Positions 1 through 13,100 of a stretch of DNA of 64,000 nucleotides are shown piece after piece (position 1 is the first letter of the stretch; every line of letters begins with the position of its first letter). The DNA is from Larus michahellis. Lineage: Eukaryota; Chordata; Aves; Charadriiformes; Laridae. Made by a program: the position numbers and the translations under genes. The stretch lies in assembly GCF_964199755.1 (NCBI RefSeq), contig NC_133898.1, positions 127,842,224 through 127,906,223 on the forward strand. Direction: 5' to 3'. The notes beneath the pieces are model-generated. The model saw nothing but the letters and a program-made list of their open reading frames with translations. It did no database searches and had not been told where the DNA came from.

Positions 1-766
1 GAATTGTGGCAGTGCTATTTATGAAACATATGGCAGATGATAGTTAACTACTGTCTGGATTGGCGAGGAGCACAGCTGTCAGTCACACAAGAGCAACCCT
101 AGTAAATCTGTCTCCAAGCGACAAGGGGAAGAAGAATCCTTTCAAAGAACTGTGATATTAGACCTTTTCCATCTCCCTGGGTGTCAGAAGGAGATTAGTT
201 ATGCAATTAAAGAAACAAAACCCCTCTTTCTTCCCCTTAAACATACAAAGGCTATAGCTCTGTAACACAACGCAGGGTCAGGCACGGATACCACAGCCGG
301 CTCATTAGCATGGCTGCGGCTGAGCTCGATTATCTGTGCCTCCACTTTATGCCATGTGCACACACCAAAGTGACACCACTGACCGGTAACTGTTCAGATA
401 CGCTGCCCCCGTCCCACTTTTGGCAGGGATTTCTCTGGGGTTTCTGAAAGATTTGCCGTGGCTTATGTCAGTCTGTGGCCATGCTTCGGGTTTTTTGTGG
501 ATCTATTGCCACTGTGGTGATACTCAGAAAGCAATCAGGATTAAACTCAAACACTTTAATTCTTCTCCTTGCATAGATTAGTGTCACCTATAAGCATTCA
601 AGCTTATCTGTGATTCAGGGCTACTGACGTGGTAGGCTCTTCCACACATGGGAATCAGATCTCCTCTGTCACACAAGGAGTACTTCTGGGCACTTTCCCC
701 TAAAAAAAAATATTTGTAGCTTCTTCCAACTCTTTATGGTGTTTGTTTGTTGTTTTTTTCCCCCAG
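1..766 (+). other. Intron upstream of the last EFHC1 exon
   Basis: No exon, RNA gene or repeat family was recognised here. The stretch ends in a pyrimidine-rich tract and an AG at 765-766, which is a good splice acceptor for the following exon. It is therefore read as the last intron of the plus-strand gene that ends at 835. An undetected small exon cannot be excluded. Confidence 0.5.
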
Positions 767-835
767 CTGATTGACCTGTGTTCTTGTGAAGACAAGATAA
801 ACTACCACGACTTCCTTAGAGCCTTCCCCTCGTGA
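767..835 (+). CDS. EFHC1: Terminal coding exon, probably EFHC1 (EF-hand protein of cilia and microtubules)
   Basis: Seen: a T/C-rich tract and AG (765-766) open a 22-codon reading frame that ends in TGA at 833-835, with a poly(A) signal 33 bases further on. The peptide reads LIDLCSCEDKINYHDFLRAF plus PS. The stretch from EDKINYHDFLRAF has the spacing of the second half of an EF-hand loop followed by its exiting helix. Known: EFHC1 carries an EF-hand near its C-terminus, binds microtubules, and lies tail to tail with TRAM2 in human chromosome 6p12. Inference: the position next to TRAM2 in the same tail-to-tail arrangement makes EFHC1 the best name, but only 22 residues are visible. Another EF-hand protein cannot be ruled out from the peptide alone. 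Confidence 0.7.
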   Translation: MIDLCSCEDKINYHDFLRAFPS

Positions 836-867
836 TCTTCACCCAGAAGTTGAAGCACGAGACCAGC

Positions 868-873
868 AATAAA
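868..873 (+). promoter_or_regulatory. Poly(A) signal AATAAA of the EFHC1-like gene
   Basis: AATAAA lies 33 bases after the TGA stop, giving a very short 3' UTR of about 50-60 bases. It is the first canonical signal downstream of the terminal exon. Confidence 0.7.
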
Positions 874-893
874 ATTCTTAGCTGAGTTGACTT

Positions 894-2594
894 GAAGACA
901 TTGTACCTCAAAAAGGATGCTCTAGTTTTCACCTTTGCTTCATTCGTTCTCTCCCTCCCTTCCTTCCCAGCTAATTTCGTGCTCACTTCTGTTAACCTTT
1001 ATTCCTTCCTAACCTCTACCTGCCCTTTTAGTCATCACCAAACTCAACCTCACAACTGCCGGATATTGAAATGAAACTCCCGGCAATAAAAAATGCAGAG
1101 AACCAAAGCCAAGTTCTCCTGTTGATCTCTCAACTTTTTAATGCACTACAGCAAGCCTTGCTAGAGCTAAAGCCCTCTAAAGCCTGGAGTGATAACCACT
1201 TTAGATTTCTCTTACAGAGTCGAAAGCCACCTTTCACCTTCAAGCAGCGAAGACTGCCACTTTAAATTGTTATTTGCATTGCGAGAAGATCTAAGAGCCC
1301 TGCCACGGACCACGATAAACTCACGCTTGCTAGTCTGAATGTAAGCAAGTCATGCATGGCTGCTATAAAAGTGTTAATAAATCTGCTTTAAAGAGAAGTA
1401 CTTCGATGTCTGGAATAGCCATGGATTAAACTAAGGGGAAAAAACCCCACAAAACTGTGATTCTGGGTTTACTTGAAAGGGAGTGGTGAGTTTAGCTGTC
1501 GCATAGCTATGGAGATAGCAGGGGTCTGTACACAAATTGCTGGCAGCAGCTATACATTTTTTAATCAAAAAGGTTGGGAGGATGGTTTTAGGGCTGAGAT
1601 ATTATCTAAACCCATCTTATGCAACCTGTCACCTTACCAGACAGGTCCAGTGAAAAGGGAAAACTAGCGATTGGCGCAGCAATAGAGTTAGGACACTCGG
1701 GCTCTACTTAGAATTACATTTCTCATCTCTGCATGAAGGTAAAGGTGGCAGGGACCTTCTCACCCCAGATAACACCTGCCAGGTGTTGCCATTGAGCACG
1801 CATGAAAGGCAGCTACCATGCACGCAGCAGAGAACAAAGCTCTTTGGAAGAAAACGCTGATTTAAATCAGCTTTTGTGCTGTGGATTCCCACTTCCCCTC
1901 AGAGAGCTGAGAGTCTCCACATGACAGCTCCCTCCTGCCTGCTCCGAAAGGTCACCACTGTTCTTCCCCTCTGGGCCCGTTTTGTGCTGCTGCTCACTCC
2001 GACCAAGAATCGTTACGGCTCTCTCTGGTCCACCTGGGATCTCAAAGCATGGCTTGGCACTGCACAAGGTGCCTTCCATGCAGCTGCTGACAAAGGCGAA
2101 CTTCTAAAGGCCACCGTAATCAGCTTTTCCAGAGCCCCAGAACTTAAGAGATGAAATTACTGGAGCTGTAGGCTGTGGAAAAGAAAGTCAGAAACTGTTT
2201 TCTGCACATGCCTCGAAACTGTAACCTAATACTCATCCGAATGATGTAGCATGCCTGGGGCCAGCTGCAGAAAGTATACAGTTTGGCTCACCATAAAGTA
2301 TGCACCTAAACCACATCAGACAAATCATATCCTACAAATGCCCTCATCCTCCCCTCCCAACGATGAAAGCAGCCACAGATAACTAACTCAGAAGCAGCTG
2401 CCCGTGCTGTAGACATGGGAAACGCGAGAAGATGAACCCCAGCTGTGGGGAATCCGAGGACACCGGATTTAGAGGCTGCACCGAAGGGAACAGACTGGTC
2501 TGGTGTGACAAGACGGAGACAAGTCCAACCCATCACAGCCTCCTTTGGAAACTCATAGAGCTTAGCAGGGTGATAAAGCATCAGCGGACAGCGG
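894..2594. other. Intergenic spacer between EFHC1 and TRAM2 3' ends
   Basis: About 1.7 kb between two convergent genes. Short open frames are present on both strands, but none has a recognisable domain, splice context or signal peptide. No CR1 or simple array was recognised. Confidence 0.5.
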
Positions 2595-2599
2595 CAGTG

Positions 2600-5500
2600 G
2601 AAGAATCTAGGCCTTTTATTCATTTATTTCAGAAAAATACTTTTGTTGAGTTTATCACAAAAGTCATTTAACAACAAACAACAAACAAACAAAATCCGTA
2701 CAAAACTTGAAGTGACAGGAAGAATGAAATGAACGGGATAACATATCAGAGACTGTTACTTCCCCCCACCCCCTCCAAAATTAGGAAATTTGCACTAAAG
2801 TATAAATATGGAAGAACAGAAATTTTCCTCGAGTTCCTTTGCCGAAGTTTGGTCCATCGAGTTCAACATATTCAAAGAAAAATGACGTGCCTCCGCCTGG
2901 CTTCGACAACAACCATTCTTCCCCGCTGCCAGCAAAACCCTGCACGCAGACGCAAGGCGAAGTAACATACTTCACAGTTTGAGTACAAAACCCGCCAAAC
3001 CATCTATTACACACTCATGAAGTTGACCAGGAGGCTGCAAATCAAACCCCATAATCTCCATCTACTGTTGACGCAAGTCGGGGTCCATCTAGCAAGACTT
3101 TAGCTAAGGCAAGAGGGAGAGGCTGCTGTAAACCCCCATGCGCTGCAGTAAAGGCAGGGTATCTACAGGCTTCAAGAGTCACTTGGAGGCAAGGGGGAGG
3201 CATCCTAGAGTAGTCGTTCTTCCCTCCAACCAGGAAGCCTACCAAAAATACATTTTCAAATGGTGAATTAAAAGTAAAGGAGACCTACAGGGCAACTGGA
3301 ACTTGTCTTCTTGACTACCAACCCAAACACGATGAGGAAAAAGAAAGAATCCTAAACAAAAAAAACCCAAACAACCAAACAACCGCAACTGTAATGCCCC
3401 ATAACACAAGAGTCACTCAAAAATTATATGTGAAATGCTACATCTGTTCTTCCTCTGCCCCTTTCTCTTCCCAAGCCCATTCCCCAACTAAGACAAAAAG
3501 AGAGAACTACTGCTCGTATTCCACAGCTCTTCTAGGCTAGGGCAGGAAAACGCTATGTTTCACACCAAAAATCACAGACTACTTGATCCCCGACCTTCTC
3601 AGGTTGGATAATGGACACAGACTACAAAAGCAGCCTCAAGCCCATGGGAAGGGTACAAGCAATAGCGTTACACTGAAAGTAAAGGCTTACACAGTCTAAC
3701 ACTTGCTGCACTGTGCTGGACAAGAGCTCCTGGTTGGGGTTGGATCTTTTTGGCAGAAGACACAGGGCTTGAGAAGATGGGGCACTAGAAGAGCATCCAC
3801 TCAAAGAAAGTGGACTTACGGCATCTTTGTACGCAGAGCGGTCAAGGAAAGACTGACCACTAAAGGCTTGCTATGAAAATACTCTGTTTGGGAAAGAAAA
3901 AGCTCTTTGGGCTGAAGAGAAGTCTCGGTCTGCTGAGAAATGACGTGGACGTAGAAGCAGCCAAGGGATGACGAGAAGACAGACAGAAGCAGCCCGTGGC
4001 AACCCCTCCAACGGAGGGTGGATTGCAGACCTCTGGGATGACAGCGCATATTGCCTTGCAGCAAAGGCTCAGCTCAAAAAATAAAAACCAAAAAACCTGC
4101 CACATTTGGGCACAACAGGAGAAGGATGGGGATTTCTGAGGACTAAAGACAGGAGAGGGCAAAAAAAGCCCCACCATCTACAGGTTAAAATAAAAAATTA
4201 AAAAAAAAAAAAAAAAGAACACATGGAAACGCTTCCAAAACAAACTGTCCCTTTTACTGATAGCTCTATCACAAAGAAAACAAAAACAACACATAAATGT
4301 AGCATACGTTGTACATACGTCGTAAAGAGGGAGAGCATTCAGCTACTGATATAGTACATGGATCAAGCGTACGAGAGACTACACGGCAACATAAGGCACT
4401 TGGGATACAAAGCATAATTAGCTACTTTATGAAGACGCAAGGATTGTGCAAGTGGAAAAAACTGCCTGAAGCGAAGCAGGCAGGAGGAGGAATCATTCAG
4501 CAGCCAGTTTTTTTGGGGGACTGTATGTGTCACGTGTTAACAGAGTCAATATCTCAGCTGCTGCCAGGCACCGGCTTTGCAGAACGGACCGGCTGAGGCT
4601 CTGGAGAGATGCCGGCCAGCAGTCGCTCTCGGAGGGCACGTGGCAGTGGATGGCTGGGGATGGGAAGAGGCAGCAGAAAGGAAAAAAAACCTCTCACACT
4701 GGACCTTTTCCATGTCCTCCCTAACTTAAAGCTCTTTTCCCCTCGCTTCTCATCACGTTGCACTGCAGGTACTGTCGCTTCCTCTGAGCCAAAATGTGTA
4801 TTATCGACCCAGCAAGGGCGACAAGGAGCAATGGAAGATACCACCAAGGACTCTGCTCCAAAGTCTCCTTCCTCAGTTCCCCTGAAAAAGGGGTAATCCC
4901 TCTCCTGGAGTCCTGCTGACATCTCTCCTTTGGGACTCAGAGGTCGTGGGGATGGAGGAACAAGTAGAGTTTGACCAACTGTCCCTCGTGTCCCTGCACA
5001 TTTTCTCCCCAGCGTTAGCTGGGGCTCAACAAGGAGAGGGGGAGGAAGGGAGAGAAGACACCTATAGAAGGAGGAAAAAAACCTGACCCAACTCAAAGAG
5101 GGGCAGAAAAATCAACTGTCACCCGTTCCTCAAAACACAAATGATGCGAAGGACGACTGCGCCAGCCTCAAGCTAGAATTGCACTAAGAGAGCCAGAGTT
5201 CAGCTGCCCAAAGGGCTGAGCAAGAGGGACACGAAGGACCACGTGCTCCCCTCACCTGCAAGGAAGGTGGACCTCAATCCTGGCTTGCATATCGAAGAGT
5301 ACCCGAGCTCCCCATAACCCTGCGCCCCCTCTTCTCGCCCAGCCAAGGGAGAACACCACTCGCCTGCTCCTGCCATGGCAAAGAACAAAAGCTATAGCCG
5401 GCTTTGCTGCACAAGAGGCACCAACAGCAAAGCCCAGCTACAGAAACTGCCCCGGAGGAGAGCTGTGGGGTGAGAGGTGCCCACCTACTGCACGCCTACC

Positions 5501-7103
5501 AAATCTAGATGGGTGCATGGCACCCCGAAGAAGCTCGGCGAGCTGGCACTGACCCACAAAGCCCTGGACAGGAGATGCTGCTCCCCAGCAAAGAGGCAGC
5601 AGGGGACTGAGCTGGCGGGATCTGGGGTTCCCACCAATCTCTTGCCACCACGTACAGGTGGCAGTGGGCAGGAGCAAGAGGGGAAAGTGGTCTGCAGCAA
5701 CAGATGGCCTCTGAGGTAGATTTGAGACAACTCCATCTGCCAACAGCTATGCGTCACAGGTCAGGCTTTTCCTAATATGCAAGCTGCTCCTTGCAGCCCC
5801 GGCTTCCTTCCCCTTCCCTGTCATCTTGTTCACAGCTCAGAAAAGGATGAAGGGGCTAGGTTTTTTGGAAGAAACCCTGCATTTGATAGCACCTTGGGTG
5901 GATACAAGCTCTGTATCCTTTGGAAACAAAGAGTGAAGCTGGTGGCTGCCGATGACACGGCTGGACTGGTACAGTAGGGATGAGGAAGGCTGAGGTGACA
6001 GCCTGAAGGGCACAGTCCCATTGATGCAAAAGCCTTTGCAGCAGCCAGTTTGTCATCTGGACGTGGTCGCAAGTCATGAGAAGACCAGGTCCACGAGGCA
6101 CAAGAAAGCTGGCAAAGGGCCTGGGCAGACAGGCGACAGGCCAGCGCTCAGGGCGGGGTGGGACTCAAGGTTTCACGTGGACCTGAGGATCCTGCTGCCC
6201 CACGACAAGGCACTGCGAGCTGCAGAGCCCTGAGCCCAGCTCTTGGGGCTGGGAGGTCCAGAACAACTACGGGGCAGCCCACCTCCCGCAGCCAAGAGGG
6301 ACCCAGTTGTACCAGAAGAGCTGGGGCAAGCAGAAGCTAGGACATGGGTCCTATATGAAAAGGGAAATTCTCTCCCTTCTCTGCTGCCCAGCTCTCCAAA
6401 ATTAGCTCAAAACCAAGGGTCAGAAAAACCCCACTTAACCAGAGGTCCACCATGAGACAAGACGCGGTTGAGGTTCCTCCCTCAGACCCTGGTCTCTATT
6501 TGCAGCATCACCATCCTGCAGCACTTGCCAAGCACTGGCCAGACTGTGCCCCAGGAGAGACAACCCTCGCCCAAGAGCACCCCTGAGCCTCAGGGTCAGA
6601 GAGCCCCAGCGCATTCCCCCAGGAGCCTGTTCCCATAACAGACACGTGGTGCCTTCAAGCTGCCATAGCCCTGACCCCGGGGCTCAGGGAAGCACCACGG
6701 AGAGAGGGGAGGAACATGCTGTAGAAGAAAAAAAAAAAAAAAAAAAAAAAAAAGGATTGTTTGGAACCATCTATGATGCATTTGTAACAATAACCCAAAA
6801 TAACGAAACACTAAAATAGAAAAGAAAAAAATTGCACACTGATTTACAATGAAAGAGAAGAAGGCAAGATCAGGAGGGATGGGAAAGGCTCCTACAAGGG
6901 GAAGGGAGCAAGGGAAAGGGACCTTTTTGGTTTTATTGCAAATGGTTCAAGAAAGCAAGAAAGGAAGGGAAGAAAGCGAGAGACACCTTGGGAAGATGAC
7001 CGGTTTCCAAGCCGTTCAAGACGACGCTCGTGTGGACCGGGAGGAGGGGCCGCTTCTTAGTCCCGGTATCTCGCCCTCCTCCCCAGGAGACAAGCCTTGG
7101 CTT
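2600..7103 (-). other. TRAM2: Probable long 3' UTR of TRAM2
   Basis: From the TRAM2 stop codon the minus strand has no further recognisable exon. The first clustered canonical poly(A) signals are two AATAAA (seen as TTTATT on the plus strand) at 2615-2620 and 2623-2628. A 3' UTR of about 4.5 kb would result, and mammalian TRAM2 also has a 3' UTR of several kilobases. The stretch holds poly(A) tracts on the plus strand at about 4,199-4,216 and 6,728-6,753 (26 A). The end point is an inference; upstream alternative poly(A) sites are possible. Confidence 0.55.
2615..2628 (-). promoter_or_regulatory. Twin poly(A) signals for TRAM2
   Basis: TTTATT occurs at 2615-2620 and again at 2623-2628 on the plus strand, so the minus strand carries two AATAAA hexamers two bases apart. 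They are proposed as the distal TRAM2 cleavage signals. Cleavage would fall near 2,595-2,605. Confidence 0.5.
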
Positions 7104-10100
7104 CTACGGTGATTTCAGTTTCTTGGTTCGCGGCGAGGTGCCATTCTCCGCTTTCACCACTCCGTTTTCATGGTAACCTGGGGATGGAGAGAGAAAACAT
7201 CGTCCCTTGCACAGGCCAAAACCTTAACCCTCCTGGGGCTGGCCCATAGATATGGGGAAATACCCCACCATGGCACGACCCAAGGCCAGGTTGGACGGGA
7301 CTTCGAGCAACCTGGTCTAGTGGAAGGTGTCCCTGCCCATGGCAGGGGGTTGGAACTAGATGATCTTTAAGGTCCCTTCCAACCCGAACCGTTCTATGAT
7401 TCTATGACCCTGCTGGGGATCCCCTGGGCTCAGTGTAGAGCAGGAGGCACCACCGCAGCATCGCCTGTATGGGCAGCAGCCTGCCCGAGGGGATGCCGAA
7501 CCACAGGATTGATGCCTCCCATGGTGGCACCCCATGGCACGCCAGCCCTGGCACTCACCCGAGTCCCTCTTGAGCGGCTTGGCTTGCTGCTTAGCGCCGG
7601 TAGCAGCTCGCTTCCGACTGCTCTGCTCGTTCCAGTACTCCCGCCAGCGCCGCAGCTGGAAGTGGATGAAGCGCCACATCACCGAGGCCTGGAAGAGGCA
7701 CACCAACAGCAGCACACTCATTCTGGTAGGGGCGGAGAAGAGGCAGGCTGAGAACAGAGGAGCGAAGCCACCACCAGCCCAGCCTTCCACCCACACCAGG
7801 GCTGGTGGCCAAGGTCTCCCTGGGTGGGAGGTGCCGTCCCTCCAGCCACTATCTCTGCTTTCTGCCATCTCCTGAGCTCAGGGCAGCCACTTCCCTTTCC
7901 CTCCTCACTACAAAGCTCTCAGGTGCTCAGGGCATTCCTGGCTCCTAAGACTTTAGGGCAAGAATGGATGAATAGGATCATCCCAAGCAGCACTGCCCAA
8001 ACCACAGTCTGCATGATCAAGGTAAGATGTCCCCAGCTGCTCTGTACAACTAAAAGGTGGATGTGGTTGGAAGTGAGCTAAGGAAGTCCCCCAAATCCTC
8101 AGGTGCGCCCATAGTCCATAGCTCCAAAAAGCTTGGGAATGACCAGGCACCTGTCCTAGAAACTTCTGGACTGAACCTACAGCTGCTGTATGGGTGAGAA
8201 AGGCTCCCACTCTTGACAGACAGACTGCAAGGCATGAGGAATCCATCCCGTCCCGTCTCCCATGTCAACAGGCAGCAAAACACACCCAAGCAGAAGGGAA
8301 AACGCCTTTTCATTGGCTGCATCCCTGTAAGCGCAGTTATGGGTGCAGAACAGAAAGCCTGTAAGCCTTTCTCTAAGACAGGCTCATGCTTTATAACTTC
8401 ACTCAGTGTGCAACTCATTTGCTGGCTTTGCCCTCCTGTCGTGGCTCCACAGCCTTTAACCCTTCCTCGCTCCCTCCACACCCTCCCAGCTCACAAGGAC
8501 CTTCCCTGAAGAGAACCTAGATCAGAACCCCACTGGCATTTCCAAACTCAGCAAAAGCCACCTTGGGATAGCACAACCAAGGAACATGCCAAGGGAGGAG
8601 ATTTCCACAATTCAGCCTTCATGTGAAAGGGTGCATTAAAAAAAAAAAAAAAAAAAAAGGTGGTAGATATGATAGGGAATATTCCTACCTGAAGAGGATA
8701 TTGTTGAAGAGAAAGCTGAGGAAGTTCCCTCTCTCGGGGTCGAGGGCCTGGTTCTCCACCCGTGGCAGCCCGAAGCCGATGACCAGGATGTACAAGGTGA
8801 GGGTGAACAGCCTGGTGACCACGAACACGACGGCCCAGACATTAAACCTGCAGGAGGGCAAGCAGAGGTGTCGGCAGGAGCAGCCTCCAGAGCTGAGCTG
8901 GAAGGTGAGAGCAAGCTGCCATCATGCCGACAGCTCTCCTCGGCACCGAAGGATGGAAGCCATAGCCAGCTCGCCTGCTTACAGCTTCTCGTTGTTCTCA
9001 TCCGTGAAGTAGACCAGCCGGGCCACGTGGAAGAAGAATTCGGCTAAGTACTGCAACAGCAAGAGGATCAGCCCCAAGCGGGTTAAGCTAGGAGGTAAGA
9101 GAAGAAAAAAACATCACTGGGCTGGGTCAAGATTGGTCCTTCATATCCAGCAACAGCATCTCCCCTGCTATCCCTGAGCTGCAACAAGCACCAGCCCAAA
9201 GCCGGACCTCTCTGCAGCAGCAGGAGTGGGATTGTGATGGGGGAATCCCTGTCCCAAAAACATCATAGAATCACAGAATGGTTTGGGTTGGAAGGGAACT
9301 TAAAGATCATCCAGTTCCAACCCCCTGCCCTGGGCAGGGACACCTCCCACCAGCCCAGGTTGCTCCAAGCCCCGGCCAACCTGGCCTTGAACCCCTCCAG
9401 GGATGGGGCAGCCACAGCTTCTCTGGGCAACCTGGGACAGGGGCTCACCACCCTCACACCAAAGAATTTCTTCACAGTATCTCATCTAACTCTCCCCTCC
9501 TTCAATTTTAAACTGTTCCCCCTTGTCCCATGGCTCCCCTCCCTGCTCCAGAGTCCCTCCCCAGCTTTCCTGGAGCCCCTTGAGGGACTGGCAGGGGCTG
9601 GAAGGTCTCCGCGGAGCCTTCTCTTCTCCAGGCTGAACCCCCCCAGCTCTCTCAGCCTGTCCTCCCAGCAGAGGGGCTCCAGCCCTCCCAGCATCTCCGG
9701 GACCTCCTCTGGCCCCGCTCCAACAGGTCCAAGTCCTTCCTGTGCTGGAAGCAGCCCAAACCAGTAGCAGAGCTGCGATGGGTCTGACACAAAGCCCTAA
9801 CCGCTGGCATTGCTGCTCTGTGCAGAGGAAGGATATGAGCTTGCTTACCCATGCTGTGCTGGGAGAGCACCCCAGGGTGCTTCCCACAGCCAGGGGAGAT
9901 GCACCCATCAGCCTGGCTCCCTGGTTAACGTTTGCTTTGCAGCGCCTTGTGAACAGAGACCGCCCATGCACTCGTGTAACATCGCTGAACTCCTTCAACA
10001 CTCAGCTCTGTGGGCCTGGGCAAACTGTTTGACTATCACCCCGCAGTCGGAGGCTCAACTTTGAGACCATCTGCTTTTTACACACTTGCCTTTATCCCCC

Positions 10101-13100
10101 CTTTAAGCCCCCCACTCGGGTGACTGGCCCTGCAAAAGGACCCGCTCAGCCCCATCCGCGGCGCGGGACAGGATGCCAAAGCAGCCGACTCACTTGAGGA
10201 GGTAGGCACCGGCGATGTGTACCAGGTAGAGCGCGATGCACCGCAGCTGGCGGGGAATCTCCTCCTGGATGGGCCAGAAAGCCGCGTTAACCCCTCGCCC
10301 CTCTTCGCCCACCCTCTCCCAAAGCTTGCTTTCCCCAAAGCCCAGCAGGCAAACCGCCTCAAGCATCCCCAAGGCACACGGGAGCACCCACCCGGCTCTC
10401 ACCTTGCGAACTTTTTGGAAGTAGAGCTCCGGCAGGGCGTGCAGCCAGTATGCCAGCTGGCACAGGTAGAAAAACTTCACCTGGAACCTGAAACGCAGGG
10501 ACGAGCCGTGTGAGCCAGCCCAGGGCATGGCAGGACCCCGGGGATCCCGACACCAGGGAAAATGCCCAGCCGCACAGCGCCAGGCAATCCCTCCGCCACT
10601 TTGAAGCCACGGGATTTAGGAGGCATCATTTCAGGGCTGAAATTATACATTGAGCCAAGCTAGACATGCCTGGAATTTACCCAGATGCTTGCGCTGCGGT
10701 CTCCGTGCTCTCAGCAAACCTCACTCGTGCAAAAACCCAAGAAGGGTGGCTTATCCCCCACTTCGTTTCTACTATGAAAAACGAACAGCAAAGCGACTTG
10801 CCCAAGGTGATGCGGGCAGGAAGCATCCAGGAGGAGGAACCATGCCCACAGGACCCTCCTCATGGAGGAAACCCTCCGGGAACACCCTCCCCGGCGCCAC
10901 AAACGAGATGTCCAGCGTCCCCTGGGATCTCACTGCGGTGTCCTTGCAGCAGGGTGCTGCGTGCAAAAGGGTGCTGCGCTGTCAGCACCCTGCTCCCAGC
11001 CACAAGGAAAACCATAGAGAGGAAGGAAGTGGTCAGCCCGAGAACAAAATGCCCTTGCGAGTGCTTACGGAAGATAAACATGAGGGTAGTTTTCCCACAA
11101 ACTCCGAGGGTTTGATATGTATCCTTCCTGCAAAGAGAAAAAAGATGCAAGCCTTCAGCAAAAGGAAGAGGCAGCGCATGGTTACGACGGGGCAGGTTAA
11201 TGCTACAGTGAAACAAGGAACTGGGGATGACACCCCGAGTCCTTTCGGCCTGCAGTAAAAAACTGCGTGCCCTGCACAAGCCAGGGCTGAGGTCTCCAAA
11301 GCCCAGCCACATTCACGGCTCTCTACCGCCCCGCTCAAGTTTCATGTCTGGGGGTTGCTTGGTTGCACAGAGGGCCCCAAGTTGAGGATGGGATGTTTTG
11401 GGGTCCAGCCAATGCAAGAAGGATGCTCTGGAGGCGTGGGGGCAAGATGCCAGCATCACAGCTACAAGCAACCACGTACATGGTCCAGGGGTGCTTCTTC
11501 CCCACCGGCATTTCCAACCCAAGTATCACTTAAGCAAAAAGAAGTCCTTCTGAAGAGAAATGGGAACAGAAAACGCCTACAAAAATAATTTAATATGCAC
11601 CACGTAGTTTAATTTTGCACCTGCCTGCATTCCCCTACAGCCTCTTGCCTTACGCTCACGGGGCAGGTTACAGGATGGGGCTCCCTTCTCGTTCCACCCC
11701 TGCCACAGAGGTGCTGCACTGGGCTTCACAAAGAGACGTTGGCATGGAAAACTCATCCTGCCCAGGACCTATCTGTCACCATCGCCCATCCTCTGTCTGC
11801 CCTAAGCCCTTTTTTTGTCCGGGGAGCCCCAGGGAAGTACAAGCGCTGCAAAGAGTGACCTACTTTGCACATGTGGAGCATTTGTGGAGCTCTCGGTGGC
11901 AACGTGGCTTTGCACAGGAGGCTGCAGCCTCAGAGCCAAGAGGGATGGATCTGACACTGGGCAACAGCAGCCCAAAACCAGTGGCACTGACTTTTTTGCC
12001 AAAGCTTCCCTCTCCGCAGCCCTACGGGACTAGGAGCAGTGCCAGCAGATTCCCAGAAATGCTGGCCTGGAGGGAGTAGCAACCCTCTACAGAGGGCTGG
12101 CAGGACACCCGAGCAACAGGGAGGGGACCTGCCCCTGAGCATCCATCGCCAGTGCCACCAGGAACCACAGAGGGACCTCAAAGGCCACCGGTAGCAAAGC
12201 ATCAGCATCCCTTCACACTGCCAAAATAGTTGTATCTCTCCACTGCTGCCTGTTCTTCCCTCCTCATTCCTCCCCAAAATGAAACATTTCCACTTCCAAT
12301 TTTCCTCCCAGAGGTTACAGGTTGAAACACCCTCAACACAACCCAAGGCACGGCATGGTTTCCCTGCTCTCAGTGTTCCCCTCACCGCCAGCTCACCAAG
12401 AGAGGGATCACAGAGAGAAGGATCACAAACATCTGCCCGTTCACCCCACACCCCTGTAAAGGGCATCCAAAAACCCCAAGGCACTGAACTCAAATAAGGA
12501 GGAAAATAAGGCTGAGAAAGAAGGCAGGTCCCGGATGGAGATGACGGGGTCAGGCAGGATTTCTGGGGTCCAGCTCCGAAAATTTTTTACAGCCCATTTG
12601 TTTGTTCCTTGCATGAAGCAGGAGAAGGATGTCCTGAAACTGCCCTCACTCCATGGCTGGAAAGACCCACCACACTTGTAAACTAAATTTGCTGAAGTGT
12701 GCCCCATCTTGGACCAGGGACTGGCTGGGCACTCCCCGCTGCTGTTGGGGTTTTGCGCTTCAGAAACCCCAAATCCCACCCAGGGAACCCAAATCGCAGC
12801 CAACCCCGTGCCTTACCGTCACCACGACGTACAAGCACCAAACCATGGAGGTGAGGTGGAAGGCAACCAGCTGTCCCGATTCATTGAACTTGCTGTGTTT
12901 GACCTTGGAGAGATGGAGACGCCTGTTGATTTTCTGGGAAGGAGCAGAGGGAGAGAAAATGAAGAAGAAAACATGAGCCACTGGATCAACAATCCTCCCT
13001 CCTCCTCCTCCCCATCCCAAGCAAGCCCCAGAGATGAAGGCTAACTTATCACCCAATGGCCCCTAGAGATGAAGGCTCACTCATCACCACCTCAACCTCC

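Noticed and set aside
9486-10001. Minus-strand frame of 171 codons shared with 31,327-31,821
   Set aside because: Both are frames through the duplicated CR1-tailed repeat. Their similarity reflects the repeat, not a conserved protein.
10650-11258. Plus-strand open frame of 202 codons
   Set aside because: It lies antisense over TRAM2 exon 5 and flanking intron, has no recognisable domain, and no splice or promoter context.
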